The notes beneath the pieces are model-generated. The model was not told where the DNA came from, made no database searches, and saw nothing but the letters and a program-made list of their open reading frames with translations. From NCBI RefSeq assembly GCF_009914765.1, contig NZ_WYDS01000001.1, forward strand, positions 186,001-250,000: DNA of 64,000 nucleotides. The letters run 5' to 3'. This stretch comes from Halodesulfovibrio sp. MK-HDV (lineage in GTDB: Bacteria > Desulfobacterota > Desulfovibrionia > Desulfovibrionales > Desulfovibrionaceae). Positions 28,032 to 36,152 of the stretch are shown piece by piece. The position numbers and the translations under genes were made by a program. The first letter of the stretch is position 1, and the number at the start of each line of letters is the position of its first letter.

Positions 28032-29954
28032 TTATTCACTAACTTCTAATCGAACTCGCTGGCTGTAATATGCGGCGTTTTCACCAATGTCGGTTACGTG
28101 GGCTTCGACAATAGTGTTGGCGCATCGGTTGAACATCATCCAACCACCACGGCGTACGATAATTGCTTCTTGGTGTACTGAAGTGTCAGCTACAGCCTGT
28201 ACTAGTAGCTTGCCGATGGAGGATACTATGTGTGCCTGTCCATCCGGCTCAATTCTATATTGCTTAAGGGTCGCAGGATGTACATACGCTTTTAACTGCT
28301 CTTGCTGTTCCTCTGCCGGAATCTGTGAATGCTCATAGTCTTTATTAATGAGGGACAGCAATGAGAGAGGAAAGTCTGTGTCTATTTCTGGCTCGTCATG
28401 TAATGCAGACTCAGGTAAACAATATTTTCCGTCTGGATGACCGAATTGCAGGTTTTTAAAGGCTACTGCCGGTCTGTCTGTTGGAAGAAATCCTTGTTGC
28501 CGGATCTTTTCAAGCGGATTTTTTGTAAGATTAGTAACTTCTTTTGTATCCAGTGCTTGTGCCAGAATATTATCTATCTCAGGAAACGGAATAGATAGGC
28601 GATTTGCCAAATCTCTGGCGATGTCATAATCCGCACGTGCTTCTCCCTTCGGTTCGAATACTTTGGCACTATATTGAATATAGTTGTGGAAGTAAGAGCC
28701 GAGAACATCTTCTCGCTCATAGATAAGTGCGCAGGGCAGGATTATGTCCGCACGTTTTGCGGTGTCGTTCATAAAAGCATCCACAACGACAACCATGTCG
28801 ATTGTACTGAACGCTTGTGTCATCTTTGTTGCTTCCGGTGTCTGGTTGATGGCGTTTGTGCCGTCACACCAGAGAAATTCTATGTCATTGGCATCTAAAA
28901 TCTCATCAGCAAGCTTTGGAGTAAGTAATTTACGCGAGGTTTTGCTGCCGGAACGCCAGCTTGAGTCAAAGTTTCTGCCTGTACTGACTCCTCCGTAACT
29001 ACCGGCACCTTTTTGCCCAACGTTACCTGAGAGCATGCAAAGGGCGTTAATATAGCGGACATTTTCTCCACCATAGATATAGCGTTGTAGACCCCATCCT
29101 ATGATACTGGAAACAGCAAAGTTCTCTTTGCCGTAAATTTCGACAAGAGTGGAAAGTTCAGTTGAACTAACCCCACATGCGTCCAGCAGGTGTCGCTCAT
29201 CGAGTGTTTTGATGAAACGAACAAACGTTGAACTGTTTGAAGTGCGATTAAGGATGTTGTCAGGGATTCCTTCGTTTGCGAGGCGCCTGATGACCGCAGC
29301 AGCAAGGTGGCGGTCAGTACCCGGTCTAATTTGAATATGTAGGTCGCTGACATGTATTCGCATACCTTCTTCAGGAGAAGCAGGGGAGATGCTGACTATT
29401 TTACAGCCTTTGTTTCGTGCATCTTTCAAGAGTGTCGCAGTGTGGATAGACGAACGCAGGACATCTCGTCCCCAGTTTACGATACAGTCGGCATTGAGAA
29501 GCTCTGTGTGACTATTCTGATCGAGAGCGCCAAAATCAAGAATACATGATTCCATAATTGCGTTGTCACATAGTGCTCCTCGGGTTCCAGAGGCACCGAG
29601 CTGCCCGAATAGATAGCGACTTGTGTCTGCGAGCACTCCATGGAATCCGTAGCCGCGCACATGAAGCATGCGATCAGGAGTGTTTCTTAGCGTAGAAATT
29701 TTATCAACAATTGTTGTGAGAGCTTTATCCCATGATACAGGAACAAAGGTTGACCCACTGCGCATAAGAGGGGTTGTGATGCGGTCTGGTGCGTTTATGC
29801 GCGCAAGGGCGTGCTTACCCTTTTTGCAGGTGTACCCCTGTGTTATTGGGTGTGCAGGGTTGCCTTTGATCGAATGATTACCATGCTCGTCGGTTGTAAC
29901 AATTGTAGAGCAACCGTCAGGACAGTCCAACGTGCATGCAGAAATACGTTCCAT
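28032..29954 (-). CDS. Molybdopterin-dependent oxidoreductase with [4Fe-4S] cluster
   Basis: A 640-residue member of the DMSO-reductase/formate-dehydrogenase superfamily. The N-terminal cluster cysteines are C7, C11, C15 and C43 (CTLDCPDGC...YTCKKGKHAL). MGD-binding blocks follow: GGENVRYINALCMLSGN, WCDGTNAINQTPEATKM, DAFMNDTAKRADIILPCA. The Mo ligand may be Cys129 in GALCDNA; it is an ordinary Cys codon. No twin-arginine signal is present, so the enzyme should be cytoplasmic. The substrate cannot be read from the sequence. The nearby flavoprotein and ferredoxin genes (30913-32513) could be redox partners. Confidence 0.82.
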   Translation of the reverse strand: MERISACTLDCPDGCSTIVTTDEHGNHSIKGNPAHPITQGYTCKKGKHALARINAPDRITTPLMRSGSTFVPVSWDKALTTIVDKISTLRNTPDRMLHVRGYGFHGVLADTSRYLFGQLGASGTRGALCDNAIMESCILDFGALDQNSHTELLNADCIVNWGRDVLRSSIHTATLLKDARNKGCKIVSISPASPEEGMRIHVSDLHIQIRPGTDRHLAAAVIRRLANEGIPDNILNRTSNSSTFVRFIKTLDERHLLDACGVSSTELSTLVEIYGKENFAVSSIIGWGLQRYIYGGENVRYINALCMLSGNVGQKGAGSYGGVSTGRNFDSSWRSGSKTSRKLLTPKLADEILDANDIEFLWCDGTNAINQTPEATKMTQAFSTIDMVVVVDAFMNDTAKRADIILPCALIYEREDVLGSYFHNYIQYSAKVFEPKGEARADYDIARDLANRLSIPFPEIDNILAQALDTKEVTNLTKNPLEKIRQQGFLPTDRPAVAFKNLQFGHPDGKYCLPESALHDEPEIDTDFPLSLLSLINKDYEHSQIPAEEQQEQLKAYVHPATLKQYRIEPDGQAHIVSSIGKLLVQAVADTSVHQEAIIVRRGGWMMFNRCANTIVEAHVTDIGENAAYYSQRVRLEVSE

Positions 29955-30049
29955 TTGTGCTCTCCTTTAGGAAATTTTTCTACATTCTAAAGTTATTTCT
30001 TTGGAGTTGTATAAATAGCGATAGTGTTAACTGGCAATGGATATTGGTC

Positions 30050-30065
30050 TAACATTGTTACGTTA
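30050..30065. promoter_or_regulatory. Inverted-repeat operator candidate upstream of the molybdoenzyme gene
   Basis: TAACATTGTTACGTTA lies about 95 bases ahead of the molybdoenzyme start. It matches 14 of 16 positions of a second site at 33313-33328 ahead of the acid phosphatase gene. Confidence 0.3.
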
Positions 30066-30141
30066 GTATCTCATTTAATTTTGTTGCAGTATTTTCAAAA
30101 AAGATTTGGCTAAGAGATTGAAGCATAGCCTATAAACGAGA

Positions 30142-30168
30142 AAAAGCCGGAAAGATCCGGCTTTTTTA
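30142..30168. terminator. Terminator downstream of the ACT-domain gene
   Basis: AAAAAGCCGG and CCGGCTTTTTT enclose a short AAAGAT loop. It lies 20 bases beyond the ACT-domain stop on the minus strand. Confidence 0.85.
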
Positions 30169-30187
30169 AATTGCTAAGATGCTAAAT

Positions 30188-30619
30188 CTATTGAGCGTGC
30201 AATTTTGTACCCGGAATGATAGGAATATTATTCTCAGATAAAATTTCAACGGCTTGATCTGTTTTGTCAAAGCGGAAAATCAAAGTTGCGTTTGTACTGC
30301 CTGGCATAACAAAAGCGTACATGTATTCAACGTTGATACCATTGTTACCAAGAGTATCAAGGATGTGGTTTAATCCGCCCGGCTTGTCTTCAACTTCCAC
30401 TGCAACAACATTGGTTTTGCCAACAGTGAAGCCTTTATCTTTTAATACGGACTTTGCCTTTTCACTATTATCTACGATAAGGCGCAAAATTCCAAAGTCC
30501 GTTGTGTCCGCGAGCGAAAGGGCTCGAATGTTGATACCATTCGTTGCCAATGTGTTAGTTACTTCTGCAAGGCGTCCGGCCTTGTTTTCCAGAAAAACGG
30601 ATATTTGTTCTACTTTCAT
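30188..30619 (-). CDS. Tandem ACT-domain protein
   Basis: A 143-residue protein made of two ACT domains: [29 protein letters not shown] (residues 3-31) and [27 protein letters not shown] (72-98). ACT pairs bind small ligands, usually amino acids, and regulate enzymes or act as sensors. Similar stand-alone proteins often neighbour phenylacetate-CoA ligase genes, but none is in this window. It is flanked by its own terminator and by a 293-base divergent region toward the flavoprotein gene. The ligand is unknown. Confidence 0.85.
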   Translation of the reverse strand: MKVEQISVFLENKAGRLAEVTNTLATNGINIRALSLADTTDFGILRLIVDNSEKAKSVLKDKGFTVGKTNVVAVEVEDKPGGLNHILDTLGNNGINVEYMYAFVMPGSTNATLIFRFDKTDQAVEILSENNIPIIPGTKLHAQ

Positions 30620-30912
30620 GAGGATTGCCCCTTATTGTCTTCAGATACATAGAGATATACTCTATTTCTAGCATTTGAAGTTGTAGTGGGCAATATTTAA
30701 TACAACTTTGTCAAAATTAGGTAGTAAATGTTCATTTTTTGAAGAACACCGCACCGAAGAAAGTCGCGGATTGTGCTGATTTTCACACAATTTCTTACTT
30801 GCCAGTACCCAATTGTGATGTATATTACAGAATTCAAAAGACAGATTGAGTATTCAATGAGCAGTGGTGGTAAATACTCATACGAATGAATTTAAGAATA
30901 GGGGGTGTATTA

Positions 30913-31986
30913 GTGTCTTCATTTTCGCACGCTGGTGTAATGAATTTTGGATTTTTGCAAACCAAGAATACATCCGCAATTGATAGAAGTGTTGGAATTA
31001 TTGGTGCAGGGCCTTCCGGACTTGCTGCTGCCGGACTTTTGGCCAGTCAGGGATACGAAGTACATGTGTATGACAAGCTCCCAAAGCCAGGCGGTCTTAT
31101 GGTGTTTGGTATTCCAAGCCATAGAATTCCTGCAGATCGTATTAATCGCGGGGTACGCGATTTAGAGCGCCGTCTCGGAGTTACTTTCAGAACAAATACA
31201 AAAATTTGTTGCAGTGCTCCCATGCATGAAGAAGAGGGTGACCATTTTGCTGCGGATATTTTAGGTCTCTCCGATTTAACAGACAATCATGATGCTGTGG
31301 TTGTTTGTTCTGGATCATGGAAATCTCGAAAGCTGACCATCGAAGGAAGTATGCTTGACGGTGTGTATTCCAGTTTGCAATTTCTTTTTCCTATTCGTGC
31401 CGTCAAATATGCACACAGCAATGTCTCTATGCCTGAAGTTAAAGGCAAAAAAGTTATTGTAATCGGCGCTGGGCATTCTGCGATTGATGTAGTGGATTCT
31501 GCTAGAACTCTTGGTGCAGAGGATATTACTCTTGTATACCGACGAAGCGTTTCCGAGGCTCCGTGTGGAAAATTTGAGATTGATCGTCTTCAGGAAATGG
31601 GCGTTTCGTGGCTCGAAAAACGTTCTCCAGAATCTATTCAAGGCGTAGGTTGTGTTGAAAAACTTATTGTGCGCAACAGTAAAACCAACGAACTGGAAGA
31701 ACTGGATGCGGATATTATTGTAAGTGCTATTGGGGAGATTCCAACTCCGCCATTTCAAAAGGAACTTGGGTTGGAAAATGTGCGTAAAGGTGATGTCCGT
31801 TGGCTGAATATGACAGCAATGGATAACGTTTTTGTTGCGGGAGATGTGCTAACTGGTCCAAGTAAGATCGGTAAAGCTGTCTACAGTGGACTTCGTGCGG
31901 CGCGTTCTCTGACAAACTGGCTTGATTTGAAAGCACAGTCTCGAGAAGCGGAATATAACTTTGATGCGGATAAAATATCGCGGTAA
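30913..31986 (+). CDS. GltD-like FAD/NAD(P)-dependent oxidoreductase
   Basis: A 357-residue flavoprotein of the glutamate-synthase small-subunit/NfnB type. It has an FAD-binding GAGPSGLAAAGLLASQGYEV, the family PKPGGLMVFGIPSHRI block, an NAD(P)-binding VIGAGHSAIDVVDSARTLGA, and a C-terminal FAD-closing NVFVAGDVLTGPSKIGKAV. The N-terminal Fe-S domain of full-length GltD is absent. I start at GTG 30913, 7 bases after GGGGG; an upstream in-frame ATG at 30886 has poorer spacing. The four-cluster ferredoxin gene follows within 14 bases, so the pair resembles a split version of AegA-type fusions (ferredoxin plus GltD-like flavoprotein). Confidence 0.83.
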   Translation: MSSFSHAGVMNFGFLQTKNTSAIDRSVGIIGAGPSGLAAAGLLASQGYEVHVYDKLPKPGGLMVFGIPSHRIPADRINRGVRDLERRLGVTFRTNTKICCSAPMHEEEGDHFAADILGLSDLTDNHDAVVVCSGSWKSRKLTIEGSMLDGVYSSLQFLFPIRAVKYAHSNVSMPEVKGKKVIVIGAGHSAIDVVDSARTLGAEDITLVYRRSVSEAPCGKFEIDRLQEMGVSWLEKRSPESIQGVGCVEKLIVRNSKTNELEELDADIIVSAIGEIPTPPFQKELGLENVRKGDVRWLNMTAMDNVFVAGDVLTGPSKIGKAVYSGLRAARSLTNWLDLKAQSREAEYNFDADKISR

Positions 31987-32000
31987 CGGCAGGAGCAAAT

Positions 32001-32513
32001 GTGAATAGTATGCAAGAACAAAAGACACTGTTTGTTGATTACTCCAAATGTATCGGTTGCGAAACATGCGAAGCCGTATGTCGCTTTCTTCACGATACTC
32101 CGCGGATAGCCATGTCTCGCACTATTGAGGGTGAAATAGTCCCTTTATATTGTCAGCACTGTGAAAACGCAGCTTGTCAGCGTGTTTGTAAGCGTGGTGC
32201 AATTTCTCGTGATTCTCGCGGTGCTGTACTGCATGATCCTATGAAGTGTCGCGGCTGTGAAACAAAAGATTGTTTGATCGCGTGCCCGTATGCAGCATTT
32301 TTTGCTACATGTAAGGGCGTTGCTGTGGCAAAGTGTGATTTATGTAAAAAGCGCAGGGCAGAGGATATGCTTCCGGCTTGTGTCGAGATGTGTCCGTGTG
32401 ATGCTATTAAATATGTTGATCGCGAAGATATTGCATCGTTGAAAACGTCTGCTTCAGAAGAAGCATTTAAGCGTGTGATGGCGCATATTCGTCCTAAAAA
32501 GTTTGTAGATTAA
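32001..32513 (+). CDS. Four-cluster 4Fe-4S ferredoxin-type electron carrier
   Basis: A 170-residue iron-sulfur protein of the HycB/HydN/DmsB type. Cysteine groups are CIGCETCEAVC (near 17), CQHCENAACQRVCKRG (near 51), CRGCETKDCLIACPYA (near 83) and CDLCKKRR with CVEMCPCD (near 112 and 127), enough for four [4Fe-4S] clusters. GTG at 32001 is preceded by AGGAG at 5 bases. No signal peptide, so cytoplasmic. It probably passes electrons between the flavoprotein encoded just upstream and an oxidoreductase, the molybdoenzyme at 28032-29954 being the nearest candidate. Confidence 0.87.
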   Translation: MNSMQEQKTLFVDYSKCIGCETCEAVCRFLHDTPRIAMSRTIEGEIVPLYCQHCENAACQRVCKRGAISRDSRGAVLHDPMKCRGCETKDCLIACPYAAFFATCKGVAVAKCDLCKKRRAEDMLPACVEMCPCDAIKYVDREDIASLKTSASEEAFKRVMAHIRPKKFVD

Positions 32514-32655
32514 TTTCTTGTTGGGCGTTTATCGTTTGCGACTCAATAATGAGAAGCACAAAGTAGTATCTGGTTACGTTAGTCTTCAAAGGTAGTTGTT
32601 TTCTAGATAGAAATAGTTGTGCAGATTAAGTTACAAATAGCATAAAAAATTTCGC

Positions 32656-32691
32656 AAAAAATGGTGGAGTGATATACTCCACCATTTTTTT
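32656..32691. terminator. Bidirectional terminator between the ferredoxin and bcp genes
   Basis: AAAAAATGGTGGAGT and ACTCCACCATTTTTT enclose a GATAT loop, with A and T runs on both sides; it overlaps the bcp stop codon. Confidence 0.9.
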
Positions 32692-33163
32692 ATGCGTTTT
32701 TTTCAATGTATTCGAGCACCGTTTTTGCGTGGTCTGCTGTTTTAAATTTATTAAAGACTTGTTCAATTTTTCCATCCTTTCCGACAAGAAAGCTTATGCG
32801 GTGAATACCGTCATACATTTTACCCATAAACTTCTTTTCACCCCATACACCAAAGCGTTCTGCTATTTCATGTTGTTCATCAGACAGTAATGAGAAGGCC
32901 AGTAGTTGTTTTTTGGAAAATTTTTCCAATTGTTTTACGGGGTCTGGACTAATGCCGAGAATAGCAATTCCCATAGAATCAAATGTGTCTAGGTTGTCAC
33001 GCAACCCTTGTGCTTGTGTGGTTCACCCCGTGGTTGATGCTTTGGGATAAAAGTAAACAAGAACACGTTCCTTGCCTTGAAAGTCTGCGAGACAGATTTC
33101 TTCTCCCGCTTGATTTGTTAAACAAAAGTTTGGGGCGGGATCTCCCGGCTTTAATGTCTTCAT
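32690..33163 (-). CDS. bcp: Selenocysteine-containing peroxiredoxin, Bcp/PrxQ family
   Basis: Thioredoxin-fold peroxidase reducing hydroperoxides in the cytoplasm. The minus strand from ATG 33163 (AAGGAG upstream) encodes MKTLKPGDPAPNFCL..., reaches an in-frame TGA at 33025-33023 (codon 47), and continues in the same frame to 32690, for 157 residues, the normal Bcp length. Around the TGA the protein reads YFYPKASTTG-U-TTQAQGLRD; family members have PGCTTEA with the peroxidatic Cys exactly there. The TGA is therefore best read as selenocysteine. The resolving Cys five residues later is Gln, leaving Cys14 and Cys24 as other thiols. A short hairpin follows the TGA. Standard callers would truncate the gene to 32690-33004. 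Confidence 0.88.
32991..33008 (-). promoter_or_regulatory. Candidate bacterial SECIS hairpin in bcp
   Basis: In the minus-strand transcript the sequence GGUUG-CGUGA-CAACC (plus a G-U closing pair) forms a 5-6 bp stem with a five-base loop containing GU. The loop begins about 24 bases after the U of the UGA, inside the distance range of bacterial SECIS elements recognised by SelB. Folding was judged by eye. Confidence 0.55.
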
Positions 33164-33312
33164 AGACGCTCCTTATTGCGTAACAGGCTTAATATGCCCC
33201 GAGATTGAAAAGGGGCTGCCTCTATTCTATAGCTTTCCAACAGGTCTTCGTATGGTATCATGAATTTGCATGTAAATCTCTATGGTAGAAATACTCTGTT
33301 TTTAGAGAGGCA

Positions 33313-33328
33313 TAACATTGTAATGTTA
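33313..33328. promoter_or_regulatory. Inverted-repeat operator candidate upstream of the acid phosphatase gene
   Basis: TAACATTGTAATGTTA has perfect 7-base arms around GT, 30 bases ahead of the ATG at 33358. See the similar site at 30050-30065. Confidence 0.35.
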
Positions 33329-33357
33329 CAAATAAAAAAGACCATACGGTGTAGAAT

Positions 33358-34614
33358 ATGAGTAAGCGAAAAGTTAAAAAAATTGTGGTGTTGATGCGTC
33401 ATGGCATTCGTGCTCCCAACCAAACAATGGAAAAATTGGCAGAATGGTCGCATAGAGAATGGCCTGTCTGGTCTGTTGCCCCCGGACATTTAACAGGCCG
33501 AGGACGAGAGTTGATAACTGCCTTTTGGCGTAAACATAAATTGGAAGAGCCATACAAGTCTTTGTTGTATGACGGGGGACGTTGCCTAACTGCTGACAAT
33601 GTTTTTGTTCACGCAGATATAGATGAGCGAACGCAGTCGAGCGCAGCTGCTTTTGCTGCTGCAATAGCACCAGAGTGTTCACTCCCGTATTTTATTACTA
33701 CAGATAAGGATAGTGATCCATTGTACCATCCTGTGCGTGGCAGCGTCTGTCAGCTCACTCGTGAGGTGGGGGAAGACGATATAATAAATTTTGTTGGGCA
33801 TTCTTTTAGTAAGCTTGGAGATAAATTTTCTGAACAACTCGACTTTGTAAATGAATTGCTTGGACCAATGCCGCAAATAACGTGTAATGCGTACGGTGTT
33901 GAGCAAAGTTGCGAACTTAAGGATCTTCCGCCGCGCGTAAATTTTGCAAATAGCGGTAGAACAATAAATTTGCGTGGTGCGCTAGGTATTAAAGCAACAC
34001 TTATTCAGAATTGGCTGCTTGAAAGTGCTGAATGGCCGGGTAAAGATCCCGGATGGGGAGAAATTACGCCGGACAAGCTTTCCAAGTTGCTTGTTGCTAG
34101 AGCTGCAATATTCAACAGCTTGAACAGAGCGAGTGGATATGCTCGAGACCGTGGCAGTGTTATTTTGAAGGTTATGACCGATGCTCTTACAGACTCACAT
34201 TATGATCAGAGAGTTAATCAGGCTCAGCTCGTTGTGTTTGTAGGGCATGATACGAATATGGCACATGTCAGCGAATTGCTTGGTATGGATTGGGATTTAG
34301 AGGGCTTTGCGTACAATGATATTCCACCGGCAAGTTTTCTTCAGTTTATTCTTTGGGAAGAACCGTCAGGTGAGGAGGTTGTGACGGCAGAGCTTGTGGC
34401 ACAACCTCTGCCCGTTATGCGAAGCAACCATCCTGAAAGAGTATTGCCTTATGAAATTGTAAAAGATCTGTCCTTCTGTCCTCGAGAAAAGGGGACACTT
34501 GAACCGCGTGTAACTAAATATTCAATCGAGAAGTTTTGTTCAGTAGTGGCAGATGTCATAAATCTGGATTGTGTCCCTAATATACCACCTCTTGTGAAAG
34601 GGGAGTTGAAATAG
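33358..34614 (+). CDS. Histidine acid phosphatase family protein without signal peptide
   Basis: A 418-residue branch-2 histidine phosphatase. The catalytic RHGIRAP lies at residues 14-20 and the proton-donor GHDTNMA near residue 300, the pair that defines phytase/glucose-1-phosphatase-type enzymes (AppA, Agp). Those are normally periplasmic, but here RHG begins only 13 residues after MSKRKVKKIVVLM, leaving no room for a signal peptide; no upstream in-frame extension is evident. The substrate is unknown. The gene is monocistronic, with a terminator at 34784-34822. Confidence 0.8.
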   Translation: MSKRKVKKIVVLMRHGIRAPNQTMEKLAEWSHREWPVWSVAPGHLTGRGRELITAFWRKHKLEEPYKSLLYDGGRCLTADNVFVHADIDERTQSSAAAFAAAIAPECSLPYFITTDKDSDPLYHPVRGSVCQLTREVGEDDIINFVGHSFSKLGDKFSEQLDFVNELLGPMPQITCNAYGVEQSCELKDLPPRVNFANSGRTINLRGALGIKATLIQNWLLESAEWPGKDPGWGEITPDKLSKLLVARAAIFNSLNRASGYARDRGSVILKVMTDALTDSHYDQRVNQAQLVVFVGHDTNMAHVSELLGMDWDLEGFAYNDIPPASFLQFILWEEPSGEEVVTAELVAQPLPVMRSNHPERVLPYEIVKDLSFCPREKGTLEPRVTKYSIEKFCSVVADVINLDCVPNIPPLVKGELK

Positions 34615-34783
34615 TCTTGTTTTTTACAAGTTAACATAATCATATAGGTTGAAAAGATGCCCCCTATGGCTGCTTATAGGAACACGACATCTTGTAATTT
34701 CCTAAAGGACAGAGCGGTCCCGAAAAGAAAAGGCATCAGGCTAGTAAGATATCTACTTGGGATTCATTGAAAAAGTTTTTGCA

Positions 34784-34822
34784 TAAAAAAAGCCCGTACG
34801 AAATAATCGTACGGGCTTTTTA
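34784..34822. terminator. Bidirectional terminator between phosphatase and M23 peptidase genes
   Basis: AAAAAAAGCCCGTACGA and TCGTACGGGCTTTTT around AATAA, with both A and T runs; the convergent M23 gene ends at 34836. Confidence 0.9.
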
Positions 34823-34835
34823 ATGATATCAGCAG

Positions 34836-36152
34836 TTAGTTAAAGTTGAGTTTGTCAGTGATGTTGTACTGAATCCAACGATGGTCGAACCATTCAATAG
34901 GAGTTACAGGAACCCCAGAGACAATAACACCAAAGTGAAGGTGGTCGCCGCCAGACATACCGGTTGAACCGGAGATGCCAATTACGTCACCTTGGTTAAC
35001 CACAGAACCTACGGTTGTTCTGATTTCAGTCATATGCGCATAAAGCGTCTGAAGGCCAAGGCCGTGGTCGATGACAACAACGTTCCCGTAAATTCCAAGG
35101 TTGCCTGCAAAAACAACGGTACCCTTGTTTGACGCCGGAATTGGAGATTGCTTACGGGAGGCAAGGTCGAGTCCCAAATGTGTCTGTTTGTCAACTACCT
35201 TGTCTTTGTACATGTAGCTTCGGCGGTCACCGAATCCAGCACGGGTAGCGGAGTTAGGGAAGCGCATGAACTTACTTTTCCATAAAATGGAAGAAGATGT
35301 TTGACGACCTATCTTAATAAGCATGTCACGATTTTCTTTACGAATTTTCTGGTTCACGACGAGAAAGCGTTCCAGATTGTTCGTTGCCTGAGGGGTATCT
35401 TTAGCAAAGGCTGGCATTTTGGTATTTAAGAACCGGTCGCTTAATCGAATCTTGTCGTGGCGGAATTTACGAGACAACGGATTGATTGAAAAAGGCTGAT
35501 CATATACGTTGCCAGCAATATCTCTTGCAAACGCCGTTGGATTGTAATCCTTTTTCTCGATGCTCTGTGGGAAAGCAAAGAAGCTGATGTAGGTTCCATC
35601 TGCTTGTTTGTAACCCGGGAAAAACATCTCGTTAACTTTCACGCCTGAAGTATCAACAGGTTCAGAAACAGTATACGCAATAACTCCGGTGCCACCTTGC
35701 CAAATGTTTGGCGGAAGTGATTTTATAGCAATACTTGGAGGAGTGTTGTCCATTCTCATGGTAACTACTTTGCGAGTAGTGTTCCCTTTACCAAATGCTG
35801 CAAGGGATGTGTCAGTAGCAGTAATGATCATTTCAAATGCGCCATCTGAAACCTTAGCGCTTGAAAGAGGAACATTAAGTGTTATCGACTTGTTGCCCGG
35901 TTCAAATGATGTTGAATACAACGGAATGTTTTTAGAATTTTTGCGAACTGCGATGGAAAGATTTTTAAGCTCAGATGTGACATCATGCAGCGAAATAGTA
36001 ACGCTGCTGCTTTTGTTTACACGAGCGTTTTCCTTATCGATAGCAACGATTGGACCCTGCTGGTCTTTAAATAAAAGCCAGCCAGCGATTGCACCGCCGC
36101 AAATGAGTGATAAGAATACAATGAAGAAGAAAGTTTTTTTAAGGCTCGCCAT
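34836..36152 (-). CDS. Membrane-anchored M23-family peptidase (LytM/murein hydrolase type)
   Basis: A 438-residue envelope protein. After MASLKK a hydrophobic helix (TFFFIVFLSLICGGAIAGWLL) anchors or exports it. The middle (about residues 35-270) has Ig-like beta segments. The C-terminus is an M23 peptidase domain with THLGLDLAS (H-X3-D zinc ligands), NVVVIDHGLGLQTLYAHM and the GDHLHFG HxH motif, all metal and catalytic residues present. It should cleave or remodel peptidoglycan peptides in the periplasm. I start at ATG 36152 with AAGGGA upstream; the longer ORF to 36248 reads through a leader. Confidence 0.86.
   Translation of the reverse strand: MASLKKTFFFIVFLSLICGGAIAGWLLFKDQQGPIVAIDKENARVNKSSSVTISLHDVTSELKNLSIAVRKNSKNIPLYSTSFEPGNKSITLNVPLSSAKVSDGAFEMIITATDTSLAAFGKGNTTRKVVTMRMDNTPPSIAIKSLPPNIWQGGTGVIAYTVSEPVDTSGVKVNEMFFPGYKQADGTYISFFAFPQSIEKKDYNPTAFARDIAGNVYDQPFSINPLSRKFRHDKIRLSDRFLNTKMPAFAKDTPQATNNLERFLVVNQKIRKENRDMLIKIGRQTSSSILWKSKFMRFPNSATRAGFGDRRSYMYKDKVVDKQTHLGLDLASRKQSPIPASNKGTVVFAGNLGIYGNVVVIDHGLGLQTLYAHMTEIRTTVGSVVNQGDVIGISGSTGMSGGDHLHFGVIVSGVPVTPIEWFDHRWIQYNITDKLNFN

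Noticed and set aside
28032-29954. Selenocysteine in the molybdopterin enzyme
   Set aside because: The candidate Mo ligand at residue 129 is an ordinary Cys codon and the reading frame has no internal TGA.
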